A DNA stretch of 64,000 nt from Neokomagataea tanensis (GTDB lineage: Bacteria > Pseudomonadota > Alphaproteobacteria > Acetobacterales > Acetobacteraceae), in contig NZ_CP032485.1 in assembly GCF_006542335.1 (NCBI RefSeq), positions 1,967,001 through 2,031,000 of the forward strand, in the 5' to 3' direction. Below the pieces are notes generated by a model. The model was not told where the DNA came from. It ran no database searches and saw only the letters and a list, made by a program, of their open reading frames with translations. Made by a program: the position numbers and the translations under genes. Below, one piece after another: positions 1-9,498 of the stretch (its first letter is position 1; each line of letters begins with the position of its first letter).

Positions 1-1016
1 CCAATCGTGATGCGTAGCCAGTCCCGGATACGCGGGGTTGAAAGGTGCCTTACCAGAATAGCTCGCTCCCGCAATTGGGCAGCAAGTGTACCGGCTGGGT
101 GCGCCGAGTGGCGTACAAGAATGAAATTGGCACAAGATGGCAGAACTTGGAAGCCGAGATTTTCAAGCGCCGGAATGAGGGAGTCTCGCGTGTTTTGGAC
201 ACGGTTCGTGATGTTTTTTAGCCAAGCCTGATCTTCGAGTGCGGCTATGGCTCCTGCCTGCGATGTACGAGACAAAGGGTAGGAATTAAAGCTGTCTTTA
301 ACGCGATTGAGGCCTTCGATCAGTTCGGCAGAACCGATAGCGAAGCCGACCCGTAGGCCAGCGAGCGCGTAAGATTTAGAGAGAGTTTGCACAACCAAGA
401 GGTTGTCGAGGGTTTTCGTAAGTGGGATTGCGCTTTCCGCACCAAAATCGACATAGGCCTCGTCGATTACGACCACCCGGTTGGGGTGTCGGCGTGCTAA
501 AGATTCGATCTCGTCAAGGGAAAGGCTTAGACCTGTATTTGCGTTGGGGTTTGCAACGATGATGCCGCCGCAGTCACGTTCCTCTTGTGTATCGTAGGCT
601 GTAATATCGATCCGGAAATCGGGCGTAAGCGGGAACTCCCGCGACTGCTGGCGGAAAAGTCCACAAAAAACAGGATAGAAGCCGTAAGTCACGTCCGAGA
701 AAAAGAGCGGGGCGTCATCATGGAACAAGCCGCGGAAAACATGAGCCAAAACCTCATCGGACCCATTACCGACAAACACGTTATCCGGGCTTGTGTCGTG
801 CAATTTCGCTATTGTGGCGCGCAAATCGGATGCAAGCGGGTCAGGATATAGTCGCAGGTCGTCAGTCGCAGCAGCACAGACGGCCTCTTTGGCACGCGGG
901 CTGGGACCATAGGGCGATTCGTTTGTATTGAGCTTCAATAGATTAGAAATGCGGGGCTGTTCACCCGGGATATAAGGGTGCAGGTCATGGACCTGAGCGT
1001 TCCAAAAGCGGCTCAT
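1..1016 (-). CDS. hisC: Histidinol-phosphate aminotransferase, 3' end cut by window edge
   Basis: PLP enzyme that transaminates imidazole-acetol phosphate with glutamate to give histidinol phosphate, in the cytosolic histidine pathway. About 338 codons are open to the window edge, so only roughly the last 15-20 residues of a usual HisC should be missing. Visible marks are LNTNESPYGPSP near residue 29, NPNANTG near 156, DEAYVDFG near 185 and the Schiff-base lysine in TLSKSYALAGLR near 214. The ATG at 1016 lies 16 bases after the ankyrin gene stop on the same strand, so the two are probably co-transcribed. Class II aminotransferases with this fold include CobD and other HisC paralogues, so the substrate is inferred from overall resemblance. 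Confidence 0.85.
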   Translation of the reverse strand, partial: MSRFWNAQVHDLHPYIPGEQPRISNLLKLNTNESPYGPSPRAKEAVCAAATDDLRLYPDPLASDLRATIAKLHDTSPDNVFVGNGSDEVLAHVFRGLFHDDAPLFFSDVTYGFYPVFCGLFRQQSREFPLTPDFRIDITAYDTQEERDCGGIIVANPNANTGLSLSLDEIESLARRHPNRVVVIDEAYVDFGAESAIPLTKTLDNLLVVQTLSKSYALAGLRVGFAIGSAELIEGLNRVKDSFNSYPLSRTSQAGAIAALEDQAWLKNITNRVQNTRDSLIPALENLGFQVLPSCANFILVRHSAHPAGTLAAQLRERAILVRHLSTPRIRDWLRITI

Positions 1017-1031
1017 GTGATAGACTTTAAA

Positions 1032-1532
1032 TTAATGTGTTGTATCGGAGAACAAGGCCGACAAGCCTTGCTTATCGGCCATTTCACGTACTGAAATTCC
1101 GTCCGCGTCGCGCGTATCGGGCGACGCGCCGTGTTCAATCAGGCAACGGGCCATGTCTTCGCGGCCAAACATAATGGCAAACATGAGCGGGGTACGGCCT
1201 GCTTGGTTGGCATGATCAATCGTTGCACCGTGCTCCAAGAGGAGTCGGGCGATTGAAATAAAGCCCTTGAAAGCAACCCCTGAGAGGGCAGTTGCGCCCT
1301 TGAGGTCCACAAAATCAGGTGCAGCGCCGCCTTCCAGCAAAAGGCGTACAGCTTCTTCGTGGCCGTTATAGGCGGCTACGATTAGGGCCGTGTACCCACG
1401 GCTATCGGCGGCATCAATGGTCATGCCAGCGGTGAGGAACTGGCTCAACAGGTCCAGATCGCCCGAGCGGGCGGCTTCGATGAAGAGCGCAATGATCTGT
1501 TCTGGTGAGAATTGGATCTGAGGGGCGGTCAT
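1032..1532 (-). CDS. Ankyrin-repeat protein, cytosolic, 166 aa
   Basis: A small protein built almost entirely of ankyrin repeats. About four consecutive units fill residues 25-150, with typical cores such as GYTALIVAAYNGHEEAVRLLL and GRTPLMFAIMFGREDMARCLI. Such repeats are protein-binding scaffolds; they give no catalytic function and the partner is unknown. There is no signal peptide or membrane segment, so a cytosolic location is likely. It ends 16 bases before hisC on the same strand and is probably the first gene of that transcript. Free-standing short ankyrin proteins are common in Alphaproteobacteria, so nothing links this one to histidine synthesis beyond position. Confidence 0.8.
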   Translation of the reverse strand: MTAPQIQFSPEQIIALFIEAARSGDLDLLSQFLTAGMTIDAADSRGYTALIVAAYNGHEEAVRLLLEGGAAPDFVDLKGATALSGVAFKGFISIARLLLEHGATIDHANQAGRTPLMFAIMFGREDMARCLIEHGASPDTRDADGISVREMADKQGLSALFSDTTH

Positions 1533-1874
1533 AGAGCTGTTTCATACAGGTAAGCAAAAAGAAAACCGTGCGGACGCTCGGCACAAGATGAATCCTAGCG
1601 GGTTCCGGGCGTGGGTGCAAAGAGTGTATTTGAGAACTGAAGCAATGACATATGTCGCCTCTAAAGGCGCGTTAGATACAATGCAGGAATGAATTTTTTG
1701 CAAGGATAGCGTTTAAATGGCAGTTTTGGGGTGCACGAATGCGTGCTTCACGAAAAGGCGAACAGCTGAACCATTGCCTTTCCTGTCATATCGCGCCATC
1801 CCAGAGAGGACGAAAACGCGGGGCGTATGACATAGTGTCCCTTCAGCGTTTCATGAGCCGGAGATTCAGTACCG
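1533..1874. other. Divergent intergenic region before the pentose phosphate operon
   Basis: This 342-base gap separates the minus-strand ankyrin/hisC transcript from the plus-strand tkt operon and must hold both promoters. I see no convincing gene in it. A Shine-Dalgarno-like GGAG lies about 11 bases before the tkt ATG. TTGAGA and TTGCAA elements near 1630 and 1698 could be -35 boxes, but no -10 at good spacing is convincing, so no promoter is called. Confidence 0.5.
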
Positions 1875-3938
1875 ATGAGCACTCTTTCCCAACTCGGTAT
1901 CAATACGATCCGCACCCTTTCCATGGATGGTGTTGAGCGCGCCAATTCCGGTCACCCCGGAACGGCAATGGCAATGGCACCAGCCATGTATGCAGTGTGG
2001 CAGCATGATCTAAATTTCGACCCGGCAGACCCGCTATGGCCAGCACGTGACCGCTTTGTGTTGTCCATCGGGCATGCTTCGATGCTTCTTTACTCGACGC
2101 TGCATTTGACCGGCGTAAAAGATATTGAAGACGGGAAGGTCGTGGACCGCCCAGCTCTGACGGTAGAAGACCTTTCACAGTTCCGTCAGTTGAACTCACG
2201 TACGCCGGGCCACCCCGAATATCGCTTCACATCAGGTGTTGAAACAACAACAGGCCCACTTGGGCAGGGTTGTGGTAACTCCGTCGGTATGGCCATGGCA
2301 GAGAAATGGCTGGCAGCGACCTATAACCGCCCCGGTTACGAACTGTTCAACTATCACGTCACAGTTTTCTGTGGTGATGGTGACATGATGGAAGGTGTCG
2401 CGTCAGAAGCGGCGTCAACTGCGGGTCACCTTGGTCTGGGCAACCTGACATGGGTTTATGACTCGAACCAGATTTCCATCGAGGGTTCTACGGATCTTGC
2501 GCTGACGGAAAACGTCGCTGATCGCTTCAAGGCTTATGGCTGGCACGTTCAGGTACTGGACGATGGCAATGATGTCGACGCAATTTTGGCTGGACTAAAG
2601 GCTGCACGCGCAGTCAAGGATCGCCCCAGCATGATCGTCCTGAAGACGGTCATTGGCTATGGCGCACCCAAAAAAGCTGGCACAGCTTCGGCTCATGGTG
2701 AGCCGCTCGGCGTTGCAGAGATTAAGGGTGCCAAAGCAGCTTATGGCTGGCCAGAAGATGCGCCTGACTTCTTCGTCCCAGAAGGTGTGCGGGAGCACTT
2801 TGCTGAGGGTATTGGCAAGCGCGGTGCTGCTGCCAGCGCTGAGTGGCGCGCCCTCTTTGCAAAGTACAAAGCAGAATTTCCAAAAGAAGCTGCTGAAATT
2901 GAATTAATCCTGAGTGGTGGTTTGCCAGAAGGCTGGGACAAAGACATCCCGGTTTATCCTGCAGATGCAAAAGGCGTTGCATCACGCGCAAGCTCTGGTC
3001 AGGTGCTGAACGCTGTCGCAAAGAACCTGCCATGGCTTGTTGGCGGCTCCGCTGACCTTTCGCCTTCGACCAAAACGGATATCAAGGGCGAAGGCTCGTT
3101 CCAGCCAGAAAAATGGGGTGGCAGCTATGCTGGCCGCAACCTGCATTTCGGTGTACGCGAACATGCAATGGGCTCCATCTGTAATGGTATCGCGCTTTCC
3201 GGTATCCGTACTTATGGCTCCGGCTTCCTGATCTTCTCGGATTACATGAAGGCTCCGATCCGCTTGTCTGCGATCATGGAGCTGCCCGTTCTTTACATCT
3301 TCACCCATGACTCAATTGGTGTCGGTGAAGACGGACCAACCCATCAGCCTATCGAACAACTGGCCCAGCTGCGTGCGACGCCAGAAGTGATGACTATCCG
3401 CCCATCGGATGCCAATGAAGTGGCTGAGGCATGGCGCACATTGATCCCGCTGAATCACAAGCCAGCGGTATTGATCCTCAGCCGTCAAAACCTGCCCACG
3501 TTGGACCGCACGAAATATGCGCCAGCTTCGGGCTTGGCGAAAGGGGCGTACGTCCTTGCAAGCTGTGAAGGCAAGCCAGACGTCATTCTGATGGCATCAG
3601 GTTCAGAAGTTTCCCTTGTTGTTGATGCTTATGAAAAGCTCACGGCTGAGGGTATCAAAGCTCGTGTCGTTTCAGTCCCAAGCTTTGATTTGTTTGAAGC
3701 GCAAGACCAAGCTTACCGTGACGAGGTCCTACCACCAGACGTCATCGGTCGCGTTGCTGTCGAGCAGGCCTCTGCCTTCGGTTGGGACCGGTACACGGGT
3801 ATTGGCGGTGCTATCATCGCTATGCACGGTTTCGGTGCTTCGGCCCCGGCTGCGTTGCTGCAAAAGAAGTTCGGCTTCACGCCGGAAGCAGTTTACGAAG
3901 CAGGTAAGGCACAAGCCGCGCGCAGCACGGCTAAGTAA
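1875..3938 (+). CDS. tkt: Transketolase
   Basis: Thiamine diphosphate enzyme that moves two-carbon units between pentose and hexose phosphates in the non-oxidative pentose phosphate pathway. The 687-residue length is normal. The N-terminus carries SGHPG with the substrate-contacting His near residue 27, then HASMLLY. The thiamine diphosphate signature CGDGDMMEGV lies near residue 155 and ends in the usual asparagine region (VYDSNQ). The catalytic glutamate sits in GVREHAMGSI near residue 427. It is the first gene of a seven-gene run in which all other steps are also pentose phosphate or gluconate enzymes, and it is followed 41 bases later by the tal-pgi fusion. Acetic acid bacteria usually lack an active upper glycolysis, so this operon is expected to be their main cytosolic sugar route. 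Confidence 0.97.
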   Translation: MSTLSQLGINTIRTLSMDGVERANSGHPGTAMAMAPAMYAVWQHDLNFDPADPLWPARDRFVLSIGHASMLLYSTLHLTGVKDIEDGKVVDRPALTVEDLSQFRQLNSRTPGHPEYRFTSGVETTTGPLGQGCGNSVGMAMAEKWLAATYNRPGYELFNYHVTVFCGDGDMMEGVASEAASTAGHLGLGNLTWVYDSNQISIEGSTDLALTENVADRFKAYGWHVQVLDDGNDVDAILAGLKAARAVKDRPSMIVLKTVIGYGAPKKAGTASAHGEPLGVAEIKGAKAAYGWPEDAPDFFVPEGVREHFAEGIGKRGAAASAEWRALFAKYKAEFPKEAAEIELILSGGLPEGWDKDIPVYPADAKGVASRASSGQVLNAVAKNLPWLVGGSADLSPSTKTDIKGEGSFQPEKWGGSYAGRNLHFGVREHAMGSICNGIALSGIRTYGSGFLIFSDYMKAPIRLSAIMELPVLYIFTHDSIGVGEDGPTHQPIEQLAQLRATPEVMTIRPSDANEVAEAWRTLIPLNHKPAVLILSRQNLPTLDRTKYAPASGLAKGAYVLASCEGKPDVILMASGSEVSLVVDAYEKLTAEGIKARVVSVPSFDLFEAQDQAYRDEVLPPDVIGRVAVEQASAFGWDRYTGIGGAIIAMHGFGASAPAALLQKKFGFTPEAVYEAGKAQAARSTAK

Positions 3939-3979
3939 GTATTGCGGATATAATCTACGAAGACACATGGAGAGAAACA

Positions 3980-6850
3980 GTGGGTGACACGATCTCAAAA
4001 ACACCGGGTGCTAGCGTAGCCAACGTGTTGCAGGGGCTGGCCGAATACGGCCAGTCCCCGTGGCTAGACTTCATTCAGCGCAGCTTCACAGAAGCGGGCA
4101 GCCTGAAGAAGCTCGTTGACGAAGATGGTTTGCGGGGGGTGACCTCTAACCCTGCAATCTTTGAAAAAGCGATCGGTTCCGGTACGGAATACGATCCGCA
4201 GATCCGCTCCTTGCTAAAAGAGGGCGCTCTGTCTCCAGGCGACCTTTACGAAACGCTCGCGATTGACGACATTCGTGCCGCCTGTGCAGAGTTGCGTCCA
4301 GTTTTTGATGAGACAAAAGGCCTTGACGGTTATGTCAGCCTTGAGGTTTCACCTTACCTGGCCTTCGATACGGAAGGCACGATTGCAGAAGCGCGTCGTC
4401 TGTGGAAAACAGTCGACCGCGAAAACCTGATGATTAAAATTCCAGGTACTGCAGAAGGTGCAAAGGCTGTTCGTGAAGCCATCGCAGACGGCATCAACGT
4501 AAACGTAACGCTCCTGTTCTCTCTGGATGCTTACAAGGCTGTTCTTGAGGCGTATATTTCGGGCCTTGAGGAGCGCGCTGCCAAGGGTGAAGAAATTTCA
4601 CGCATAGCCAGTGTTGCTTCGTTCTTCGTCAGCCGTATTGATGGCAAGATCGATGGCGAAATTGACCGTCGCGTAGCAGCTGGAGATAAAGACGCAGAGA
4701 CTCTAAAATCTCTGCGCGGCAAGGTAGCAATTGCTAACGCAAAACTTGCCTATCAGTACTATCTGGACATCAAAGCAAGCGACCGTTGGAAGGCACTTGC
4801 TTCCAAGAGTGCTCAGCCGCAACGTTTGCTTTGGGCTAGCACCGGTACCAAAGACAAAGCCTATTCCGATGTTCTTTATGTAGAAGAGCTGATCGGTCCA
4901 GAGACAGTTAACACCATTCCGCCAGCAACCTTCGACGCGTTTCGTGATCACGGTAAGCTTCGTGCAAGCTTGACAGAAAACGTTGAAGAAGCACGCCATG
5001 TACTGGCCGAGGCTGAGCGTCTTTCACTGGATCTGGCTGGCGTTACTGACAAGCTTGTTAAAGATGGCTGCTCAGCTTTCAGTGCTTCTTTTGATACGCT
5101 GCTTGGCGCTGTTGCCGAAAAACGAGAGATCGTACTCGGTCAACGCCTTTTACAATTCAGCGCAGACCTGCCAGCAGAACTTCGTGACGACGTAGCGGCG
5201 CTGGAAAACTCTTGGAACCAAGACGGTAAAGTCCGTCGTGTCTGGGAAAAAGACGCCTCTGTTTGGACGGGCGGCCCAGAAGGAAGCTGGTTGAACTGGC
5301 TTGATATTGTTCAAGAACGCCTAAAAAATGTTTCTGAACTTGAAGCCCTTGCAAACGACGTTAAGTCCCGTGGTTTTAGTGACATCTTACTGTTGGGTAT
5401 GGGCGGTTCGAGCCTTGGCCCAGAAGTGTTGGGCGCGACCTTCGGTCAAGCTGTTGGTTGGCCAAAACTGCACGTGCTCGACAGCACAGACCCGCAGCAG
5501 GTCAAAACATTCGAGCAGTCTGTCGACCTGAAAAAAACACTTTTCATTGTCGCTAGCAAATCAGGCGGCACGCTTGAGCCGAACATTCTCTTCGCACATT
5601 TCTGGGATGTCGCAGAGAAAGCATTGGGCAAGGCTCCGGGTGAACATTTCATCGCCATCACGGACCCTGGTTCGAAGATGCAGAGCGTGGCTGAAGAGCA
5701 CAAGTTCTGGCACATCTTCTACGGTGACGCGAAAATTGGCGGTCGCTTCTCGGTTCTGTCGAACTTCGGCCTCGTACCAGCAGCAGCAAGCGGTATTGAT
5801 GTCCGTGAGTTTCTGACGAGCACCTTGCTGATGGTCGATAGCTGTGGTGCTTCCGCACCTGCTCAGGTTAACCCTGGTGTGCAGCTGGGCTTAATCCTCG
5901 GTGCGGCAGCTACATGCTATCGTCGTGATAAGGTGACGATCCTTGCTTCTGACGGTATCGAGACTGTTGGGGCCTGGCTTGAGCAGCTCATCGCAGAAAG
6001 CACGGGTAAAGAAGGCAAGGGCCTCATCCCCATTGACGAAGAAACACTCACGACGCCAGACCACTATGGCACCGACCGTGTTTTCGTTGACATTCTCCTC
6101 GGGGACGCCAAGCCGAACTCTCGTCTAGCCGCATTGCGTGAAGCAGGAGCCCCTGTCGTTACGTTGCGCCTCGGGGACGAAGTGCAACTTGGCCAGGCTT
6201 TCTTCGTGTTCGAATTTGCAACGGCTGTCGCAGGTTCGGTGCTGAGAATTGATCCTTTCGACCAGCCGGACGTAGAGTTCAGTAAGGTTGAAACGCGTAA
6301 GCTGACTTCTGCTTATGCAGAGACGGGCTCACTTCCAGCAGAGACGGCCTTTGCACAGGACGGGGCCTTCTCGTTTTACGCTGATGCCAAGAATACGGAA
6401 GCGCTTAAGGAATCCGACGTCGTTGAAATTTTGAAGGCGCATTTCGGCAGAGTTAGCGCAGGTGATTACGTTGGCCTGCTGGCTTATGTTGAGCGTGACA
6501 AAGAAACGCGTGAGTGGTTGCAAGCGCTCCGCCTCGAGGTGCGTGATGCCTTGAAGGTTGCAACAGCTGCTGAGTTCGGTCCACGCTTCCTGCACTCTAC
6601 TGGCCAAGCGTATAAGGGTGGGCCAGACAGTGGTGTGTTCCTCCAAATTACTGCGGATGATGCAGCCGATATACCGGTTCCAGGCTATGGATTTACTTTC
6701 GGTGTTGTGAAGGCGGCTCAGGCGCGCGGTGATTTTGAGGTGCTTTCAAATCGTGGCCGTCGCGCATTGCGTGTTCACATCACCGGTTCGTTAGAAGAAG
6801 GGCTGAAAGCACTGTCTACGGCAGTTCGTTCAGCTATCAAGAAAGGCTAA
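3980..6850 (+). CDS. tal-pgi: Bifunctional transaldolase / glucose-6-phosphate isomerase
   Basis: One 956-residue chain carries two complete enzymes. The first about 370 residues are a transaldolase: [13 protein letters not shown] near residue 53 and the Schiff-base lysine in LMIKIPGT near residue 153. From about residue 400 to the end it is a phosphoglucose isomerase of normal size, with [13 protein letters not shown] near 473, [21 protein letters not shown] near 587 and [10 protein letters not shown] near 876. The fusion would pass fructose 6-phosphate from the transaldolase to the isomerase and so recycle carbon to glucose 6-phosphate. The start is GTG at 3980 after a purine-rich GAGAGA. 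The fusion is known from acetic acid bacteria. Only 4 bases separate it from gnd, which implies co-translation. Confidence 0.96.
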   Translation: MGDTISKTPGASVANVLQGLAEYGQSPWLDFIQRSFTEAGSLKKLVDEDGLRGVTSNPAIFEKAIGSGTEYDPQIRSLLKEGALSPGDLYETLAIDDIRAACAELRPVFDETKGLDGYVSLEVSPYLAFDTEGTIAEARRLWKTVDRENLMIKIPGTAEGAKAVREAIADGINVNVTLLFSLDAYKAVLEAYISGLEERAAKGEEISRIASVASFFVSRIDGKIDGEIDRRVAAGDKDAETLKSLRGKVAIANAKLAYQYYLDIKASDRWKALASKSAQPQRLLWASTGTKDKAYSDVLYVEELIGPETVNTIPPATFDAFRDHGKLRASLTENVEEARHVLAEAERLSLDLAGVTDKLVKDGCSAFSASFDTLLGAVAEKREIVLGQRLLQFSADLPAELRDDVAALENSWNQDGKVRRVWEKDASVWTGGPEGSWLNWLDIVQERLKNVSELEALANDVKSRGFSDILLLGMGGSSLGPEVLGATFGQAVGWPKLHVLDSTDPQQVKTFEQSVDLKKTLFIVASKSGGTLEPNILFAHFWDVAEKALGKAPGEHFIAITDPGSKMQSVAEEHKFWHIFYGDAKIGGRFSVLSNFGLVPAAASGIDVREFLTSTLLMVDSCGASAPAQVNPGVQLGLILGAAATCYRRDKVTILASDGIETVGAWLEQLIAESTGKEGKGLIPIDEETLTTPDHYGTDRVFVDILLGDAKPNSRLAALREAGAPVVTLRLGDEVQLGQAFFVFEFATAVAGSVLRIDPFDQPDVEFSKVETRKLTSAYAETGSLPAETAFAQDGAFSFYADAKNTEALKESDVVEILKAHFGRVSAGDYVGLLAYVERDKETREWLQALRLEVRDALKVATAAEFGPRFLHSTGQAYKGGPDSGVFLQITADDAADIPVPGYGFTFGVVKAAQARGDFEVLSNRGRRALRVHITGSLEEGLKALSTAVRSAIKKG

Positions 6851-6854
6851 TCAG

Positions 6855-7853
6855 ATGCGTATTGGGATTATTGGCCTTGGCCGTATGGGTGGGAACATAG
6901 CGGTTCGCCTGACGCGCCATGCCCATGATGTAGTAGCCTTTGACCGTTCAGCGGAAGCGACGTCGAAGATTGTCGACCGTGCGGAGAGTGGCCGCGCGGT
7001 TGGGGCTTCGAGTGTTGAGGACCTGACAGCGAAGCTGAAGGGCGACGAACGCCGTGTGGTGTGGGTTATGCTTCCAGCAGGCCCGATTACGGAGAGCTGC
7101 ATTGAGCAGCTCGGCGGTCTTTTGACCGAAGGCGATATCATCATTGATGGTGGTAACTCGTACTACAAGGACGATCTGCGCCGTGCGAAAGCACTGGCGG
7201 AGAAGGGGATCTCCTACATTGACGTTGGTACATCCGGCGGTGTGTGGGGCCTCGAGCGCGGCTATTGTATGATGTATGGCGGTGAGAAATCTGCTGCTGA
7301 TTACGTTGATCCGATCCTGGCTGCACTGGCACCGGGTAAGGGCGACGTGCCACGCACGCCGAACCGCGATGCAGAGGGCTTGGATCCACGCGCTGAGCAG
7401 GGCTACCTGCATTGCGGTCCAGCTGGATCAGGCCACTTTGTGAAGATGATCCATAACGGCATCGAATACGGCATGATGCAGGCCTTTGCTGAAGGCTTTG
7501 ACGTGCTTAAGAGCAAGAACAGCCCTGTTCTTGCCGAAGGTGAGCGCTTTGATCTGAATGTTGCGGATATTGCTGAAGTCTGGCGCCGCGGCAGTGTTGT
7601 ATCGTCGTGGTTGCTGGATCTGACGGCAGAGGCGCTCGCGAAGTCGGGCGATCTGGCCGAGTTCTCAGGGGAAGTCTCGGATTCCGGTGAAGGTCGCTGG
7701 TCGATCGAAGCCGCGATTGAGGAAGATGTTCCCGTGCCGGTCATGACGGCATCGCTGTTCACGCGTTTCCGCTCACGCAGTGGAAACAACTTCGCTGAGA
7801 AAATCATCTCCGCACAGCGCCTCGGCTTCGGCGGACACGTCGAACAAAAGTAA
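6855..7853 (+). CDS. gnd: 6-phosphogluconate dehydrogenase, decarboxylating, short NAD-type
   Basis: Oxidises 6-phosphogluconate to ribulose 5-phosphate and CO2. At 332 residues it belongs to the short class; the classical NADP enzyme is about 470. The Rossmann motif GLGRMG is at residues 7-12 and the second strand ends in FDRS. An aspartate there, in place of the asparagine typical of NADP enzymes, argues for NAD preference, which I recall is reported for the Gluconobacter enzyme. The substrate signature [19 protein letters not shown], with the catalytic lysine, is intact near residue 195. It starts 4 bases after tal-pgi. Cofactor choice is inferred from one position. Confidence 0.93.
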   Translation: MRIGIIGLGRMGGNIAVRLTRHAHDVVAFDRSAEATSKIVDRAESGRAVGASSVEDLTAKLKGDERRVVWVMLPAGPITESCIEQLGGLLTEGDIIIDGGNSYYKDDLRRAKALAEKGISYIDVGTSGGVWGLERGYCMMYGGEKSAADYVDPILAALAPGKGDVPRTPNRDAEGLDPRAEQGYLHCGPAGSGHFVKMIHNGIEYGMMQAFAEGFDVLKSKNSPVLAEGERFDLNVADIAEVWRRGSVVSSWLLDLTAEALAKSGDLAEFSGEVSDSGEGRWSIEAAIEEDVPVPVMTASLFTRFRSRSGNNFAEKIISAQRLGFGGHVEQK

Positions 7854-7890
7854 GAACATCGTTCATTCTTTCGGTCAGGAGTGTTGTGTA

Positions 7891-8751
7891 ATGTCTATCG
7901 ATCTTGATGCTATCCACGCTGAGCTTCCGCCGCCGGCGGAACATATTCGGCTCGTCGTATCAGACTTGGACGGGACACTCCTGACGCCGTTAAAAAGCGT
8001 GACGGAAGCGTCGCGCAAAATGGTGAAGCGTTTGCAGGAAGCGGGCGTTCCCCTTTGTCTTGCAAGCGCACGCCCACCAGCTGCCGTCATGCCCATCGTT
8101 AAGACGTTAGGCTTAACGGGGCCGTCAGCTGCGTTTAATGGTGGTGCTATTTTCCGTCCTGACGGGACGCTAGAAGTAAACCGTATTTTGGGCCCAGACG
8201 TGTTGAGCATCGTTTTAGATGTTTTACATGTGCACAAGGTCGAAACATGGTTTCTTCGCGGCTCGACATGGTTGGTTGAAGATGCGTCAACAGGTTTTGT
8301 GGCTCTGGACCGGCGTATGACAGGTTTGGAACCAACCGAAATTCCGTCCCTCCGCAATGAGCGCCACGACATTGGTAAGGTCGTAGGCGTCAGCAATGAT
8401 TTTGGTCTCCTGCGGAGAATTGAGGCTGAACTCGGTGCAATGCTCAAGGGGGAGGCTAGTGTCCGGCGCTCTGCTGAGACTATGCTCGATATTACGCCTG
8501 CTCTTGCCAATAAAGGCGAAGGGCTGCGCCAGTTGGCCAAAGCCTGCGGAGTTGAGCCACACGAGGTTGCTTGCATTGGGGACGCACAGAATGATTTGTC
8601 CATGTTCTCCAAGGCAGGTTTGAGCATTGCTATGGGGCAGGCTGACGAGGAAATAGTTGCAGCCGCTCATTTTCAGACAGATACAAATGAGCGAGAAGGA
8701 TGGGCTCAAGCTATTGAGCGCTTCATTTTGCCAAGGATACAAAAATCATGA
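7891..8751 (+). CDS. HAD-superfamily (Cof-type) sugar phosphatase
   Basis: Predicted Mg-dependent phosphatase of the HAD IIB (Cof/YidA-like) class. Motif I SDLDGTLLTP gives the nucleophile and acid/base aspartates at about residues 25 and 27, and motif IV CIGDAQNDLSMF is near residue 231. The ATG at 7891 was chosen over an upstream start inside gnd because AGGAG sits 9 bases before it; this gives 286 residues. The stop overlaps the pgl start (ATGA at 8748-8751). Its place between gnd and pgl suggests a sugar phosphate or sugar-acid phosphate substrate, perhaps a damaged or surplus pathway intermediate, but HAD sequence alone does not identify it. Confidence 0.85.
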   Translation: MSIDLDAIHAELPPPAEHIRLVVSDLDGTLLTPLKSVTEASRKMVKRLQEAGVPLCLASARPPAAVMPIVKTLGLTGPSAAFNGGAIFRPDGTLEVNRILGPDVLSIVLDVLHVHKVETWFLRGSTWLVEDASTGFVALDRRMTGLEPTEIPSLRNERHDIGKVVGVSNDFGLLRRIEAELGAMLKGEASVRRSAETMLDITPALANKGEGLRQLAKACGVEPHEVACIGDAQNDLSMFSKAGLSIAMGQADEEIVAAAHFQTDTNEREGWAQAIERFILPRIQKS

Positions 8752-9482
8752 CAACCGACATCCGTAACGCTTCGCTTGAGACGTTAGCTGATTCGGAAGC
8801 TGTAGCTCTTCGCATGGCTGAATTGCTTGTTGAGGGTATTCAAGCTAAGGCTGACGGGCTGTATCGAGTAGCCTTGTCTGGCGGCTCTACTCCCAAACGT
8901 CTTTTTGAGCTTTTGGCATCAGACGCGTTTCGTAACCGTGTTGCGTGGGACCGTTTGCAAGTTTTCTACGGCGATGAGCGCCACGTAGAACTTGGCCATC
9001 CAGACGGAAACCAAACAGTTGCCCAGTCTGTTCTATTGCGCCATGTGCCGATCCCTGCCGAAAATATTTTTCCTATTCCCACGGGTGCGACCGTTACTGC
9101 CGATGCTGCGGTGTATGAAAAAGCACTTAAGGCGGCTTATGGTTCAGATGAGCTAGAAAAGGGGCGTCCACTTTTTGACTTGGTGATGCTCGGGCTTGGC
9201 ACGGATGGTCATACGGCCTCTTTGTTTCCGGGACAGCCCGTTTTGCACGAAGTCAAAGCATGGGTTGGAACTGCAGCGCCAGAAACCGTGCCTTATGAGC
9301 GCGTTACTTTGACTTATCCAGCTATTGCATCAAGCGCATTGGTTGTTTTCCTAGTAACAGGCGCGTCAAAAATCGAAATGCTGGAGCGTCTGCGCGCCGG
9401 CGATCAAGAACTGCCATCCGCACGGGTGACGTCAGAAGGGCGTATCGTCATTCTGGCCGATCGTGCTGCTGCTGGCGCATAA
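8748..9482 (+). CDS. pgl: 6-phosphogluconolactonase
   Basis: Hydrolyses 6-phosphogluconolactone to 6-phosphogluconate, the second step of the oxidative pentose phosphate branch. The 244-residue protein is of the DevB/SOL type, with the sugar-phosphate loop LSGGSTPKRLFELL near residue 43, YGDERHV near residue 75 and the family signature MLGLGTDGHTASLFPG near residue 148. The start overlaps the stop of the HAD phosphatase by 4 bases, so translation is probably coupled. The enzyme for the preceding step, glucose-6-phosphate dehydrogenase (zwf), is not in this window. Confidence 0.94.
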   Translation: MTTDIRNASLETLADSEAVALRMAELLVEGIQAKADGLYRVALSGGSTPKRLFELLASDAFRNRVAWDRLQVFYGDERHVELGHPDGNQTVAQSVLLRHVPIPAENIFPIPTGATVTADAAVYEKALKAAYGSDELEKGRPLFDLVMLGLGTDGHTASLFPGQPVLHEVKAWVGTAAPETVPYERVTLTYPAIASSALVVFLVTGASKIEMLERLRAGDQELPSARVTSEGRIVILADRAAAGA

Positions 9483-9498
9483 GTAAGGGGCACGAGCC

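Noticed and set aside
585..851. Plus-strand 88-codon frame at the left end
   Set aside because: It lies wholly inside hisC on the opposite strand, and its protein resembles no family.
1739..1936. 65-codon frame across the tkt start
   Set aside because: It overlaps the N-terminus of tkt in another frame and has no ribosome site or recognisable family.
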